Shown here: piece after piece, positions 63,074 through 64,000 of the stretch
Position numbering within the stretch: position 1 is the first letter of the stretch
How the letters are laid out: each line of letters opens with the position of its first letter
From: Gammaproteobacteria bacterium
GTDB taxonomy: Bacteria; Pseudomonadota; Gammaproteobacteria; Steroidobacterales; Steroidobacteraceae
Assembly (NCBI GenBank): GCA_024642505.1
Contig: JAHEAZ010000002.1
Location: forward strand, 62,001-126,000
Direction of reading: 5' to 3'
DNA: 64,000 nt
Notes under the pieces: generated by a model
Databases searched by the model: none
What the model saw: the letters and a program-made list of their open reading frames with translations, nothing else
What the model was told of the DNA's origin: nothing
Position numbers and translations under genes: made by a program

Positions 63074-64000
63074 ATGCTACGGCTTGCCGCCCCCCTCGTC
63101 CTGGTTCTTTCCGCACTGGTCGTCGTGCCCGCGGCCGCCAATGGCCTGCCCGACCGGCCGCAAGCTGTCGTAAAGCAGCAGTTGGTACCTGACGAGGCCG
63201 TAACCGTCGTTGTTCGCGACGTCGCGACCGGCGAAAGCCTGATCGAAATGAACTCGGCAACGCCGCGAATCCCGGCATCGGTAATGAAGATCCTGCCGAC
63301 CTTTGCGGCGCTGGACGTGCTCGGTCCCGCGTATACGTGGAAGACCCGGGCCTTCGCCGACGGGCCGATTGCCAAGGGAACGCTACAGGGCAACCTGTAC
63401 CTGCAGGGTGGTGGCGACCCGTTGATGACCATCGAGCGATGGTGGCGGTTCGTCACCGACCTCCGGCAGACCGGACTGAGAGCAATCGAGGGTGACATCA
63501 TCATCGACGACGAGTTGTTCGCCCCTGATGACCAGCGTCCCGGCGACTTCGACGGCCGACCGTACCGGACCTATAACGTCCTGCCTTACGCACTACTCGT
63601 GAACCTGCAATCTTCCGAATTCACCATCCGGCCGAACGAGGATGGCGAGGCGATCGACGTCGCCGTGGACCCCTACCCGGCGAACCTGCAGGTCGAAAAC
63701 CGGATCAAGCCCGTCAATGCGCGCTGCGCGGGACGCAATCGGTCTTTCAGTATCAATCATCCCGCCAGTGACCCGCTCAAGATCGTGATCAGCGGTACCG
63801 TTTCGTTGAGCTGCCCGCCGCAGACATCCCGGCAAGTGATCCTGGGACCGGCCGAGTTTGCCTACGGCACCTTCAGGCAACTGTGGGAACAGCAGGGTGG
63901 CACCATCATGGGCGGCATGCTCCGCGCACCGACTCCGAAGACTGCCAGGCAGTTACTGTCGCAGGAGTCGCTGACACTGGCCGAGATCGTCCGCATCACC
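63074..64000 (+). CDS. dacB: D-alanyl-D-alanine carboxypeptidase/endopeptidase PBP4 (partial)
   Basis: About 309 codons visible; the gene runs off the right edge. Signal peptide at 1-22 (ALVVVPAAANG). The catalytic Ser-x-x-Lys tetrad is S69-V-M-K72 in RIPASVMKILPTFAALDVLG, as in PBP4. Later segments (GDIIIDDELFAPDD, YNVLPYALLVN) are typical. The SxN and KTG motifs lie beyond the window. The predicted transcription start is within a few bases of the ATG. Confidence 0.88.
   Translation, partial: MLRLAAPLVLVLSALVVVPAAANGLPDRPQAVVKQQLVPDEAVTVVVRDVATGESLIEMNSATPRIPASVMKILPTFAALDVLGPAYTWKTRAFADGPIAKGTLQGNLYLQGGGDPLMTIERWWRFVTDLRQTGLRAIEGDIIIDDELFAPDDQRPGDFDGRPYRTYNVLPYALLVNLQSSEFTIRPNEDGEAIDVAVDPYPANLQVENRIKPVNARCAGRNRSFSINHPASDPLKIVISGTVSLSCPPQTSRQVILGPAEFAYGTFRQLWEQQGGTIMGGMLRAPTPKTARQLLSQESLTLAEIVRIT

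Overview
The window is about 64 kb of GC-rich, densely packed bacterial DNA with nearly full gene coverage, short intergenic gaps and many 1-14 bp gene overlaps (ATGA, GTGA). Gene content points to a gammaproteobacterium: a DUF6763-type acidic protein, CcoNOQP/CcoGHIS, ProBA, TesB, HtpX, TrxC, CbpA/CbpM, a short DksA-like protein and PBP4. The family cannot be fixed from sequence alone. No rRNA, tRNA, CRISPR array, transposase or prophage gene was seen, so this looks like a chromosomal core region.

Layout. 1-6.5 kb: a tandem-domain ABC ATPase (cut by the window edge) and a metallo-beta-lactamase-fold hydrolase, divergent from a SulP anion transporter; then a secreted small protein and the molybdopterin operon moaACDE. 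6.5-11.8 kb (minus): proB-proA, a large acyl-CoA dehydrogenase and a tandem universal stress protein. 12-20.8 kb: a complete cbb3 oxidase locus (ccoN, O, Q, P, a 2-TM unknown, ccoG, H, I, S and a SafE-type membrane protein). 20.8-30.8 kb: DksA-like protein, B12-dependent ribonucleotide reductase, a poly-aspartate protein, the FixL/FixJ oxygen two-component system with a degenerate receiver and a VIT1/CCC1 metal transporter, a CHAD protein, CbpM/CbpA, a lipoprotein and thioredoxin 2.

30.9-39.2 kb (minus): a DUF2892 protein, an RND adaptor, an RND pump and a type I sulfide:quinone oxidoreductase form a tight operon, with an ArnT-like glycosyltransferase and a winged-helix regulator upstream. 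39.5-48 kb (plus): HtpX, a CPD photolyase, then an acyl desaturase, FAD oxidoreductase, DUF1365 and cyclopropane synthase in overlapping order, followed by an M14 peptidase. 48-54.6 kb: a GlcD-like FAD oxidase, a GNAT, a large DUF748 protein, a previously easy-to-miss 57-aa membrane protein and TesB. 54.6-64 kb: a sigma70 promoter, a SAM-II riboswitch and intrinsic terminator ahead of an ACT-less aspartokinase-homoserine dehydrogenase, a ferredoxin-NADP reductase, a MATE pump, two secreted SUMF1-fold proteins, a lipoprotein-type Do protease and the start of PBP4.

How it fits together: the cell senses low oxygen through a heme-PAS FixL and makes a high-affinity cbb3 oxidase with its own copper-loading machinery; sulfide can feed quinone through SQR; ROS/light defence is suggested by the photolyase-lipid cluster. 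The most notable element is the SAM-II switch: a mutually exclusive pairing between the aptamer P1 3' strand and the terminator 5' arm is visible, giving a complete transcriptional off-switch for the first enzyme of the methionine branch.
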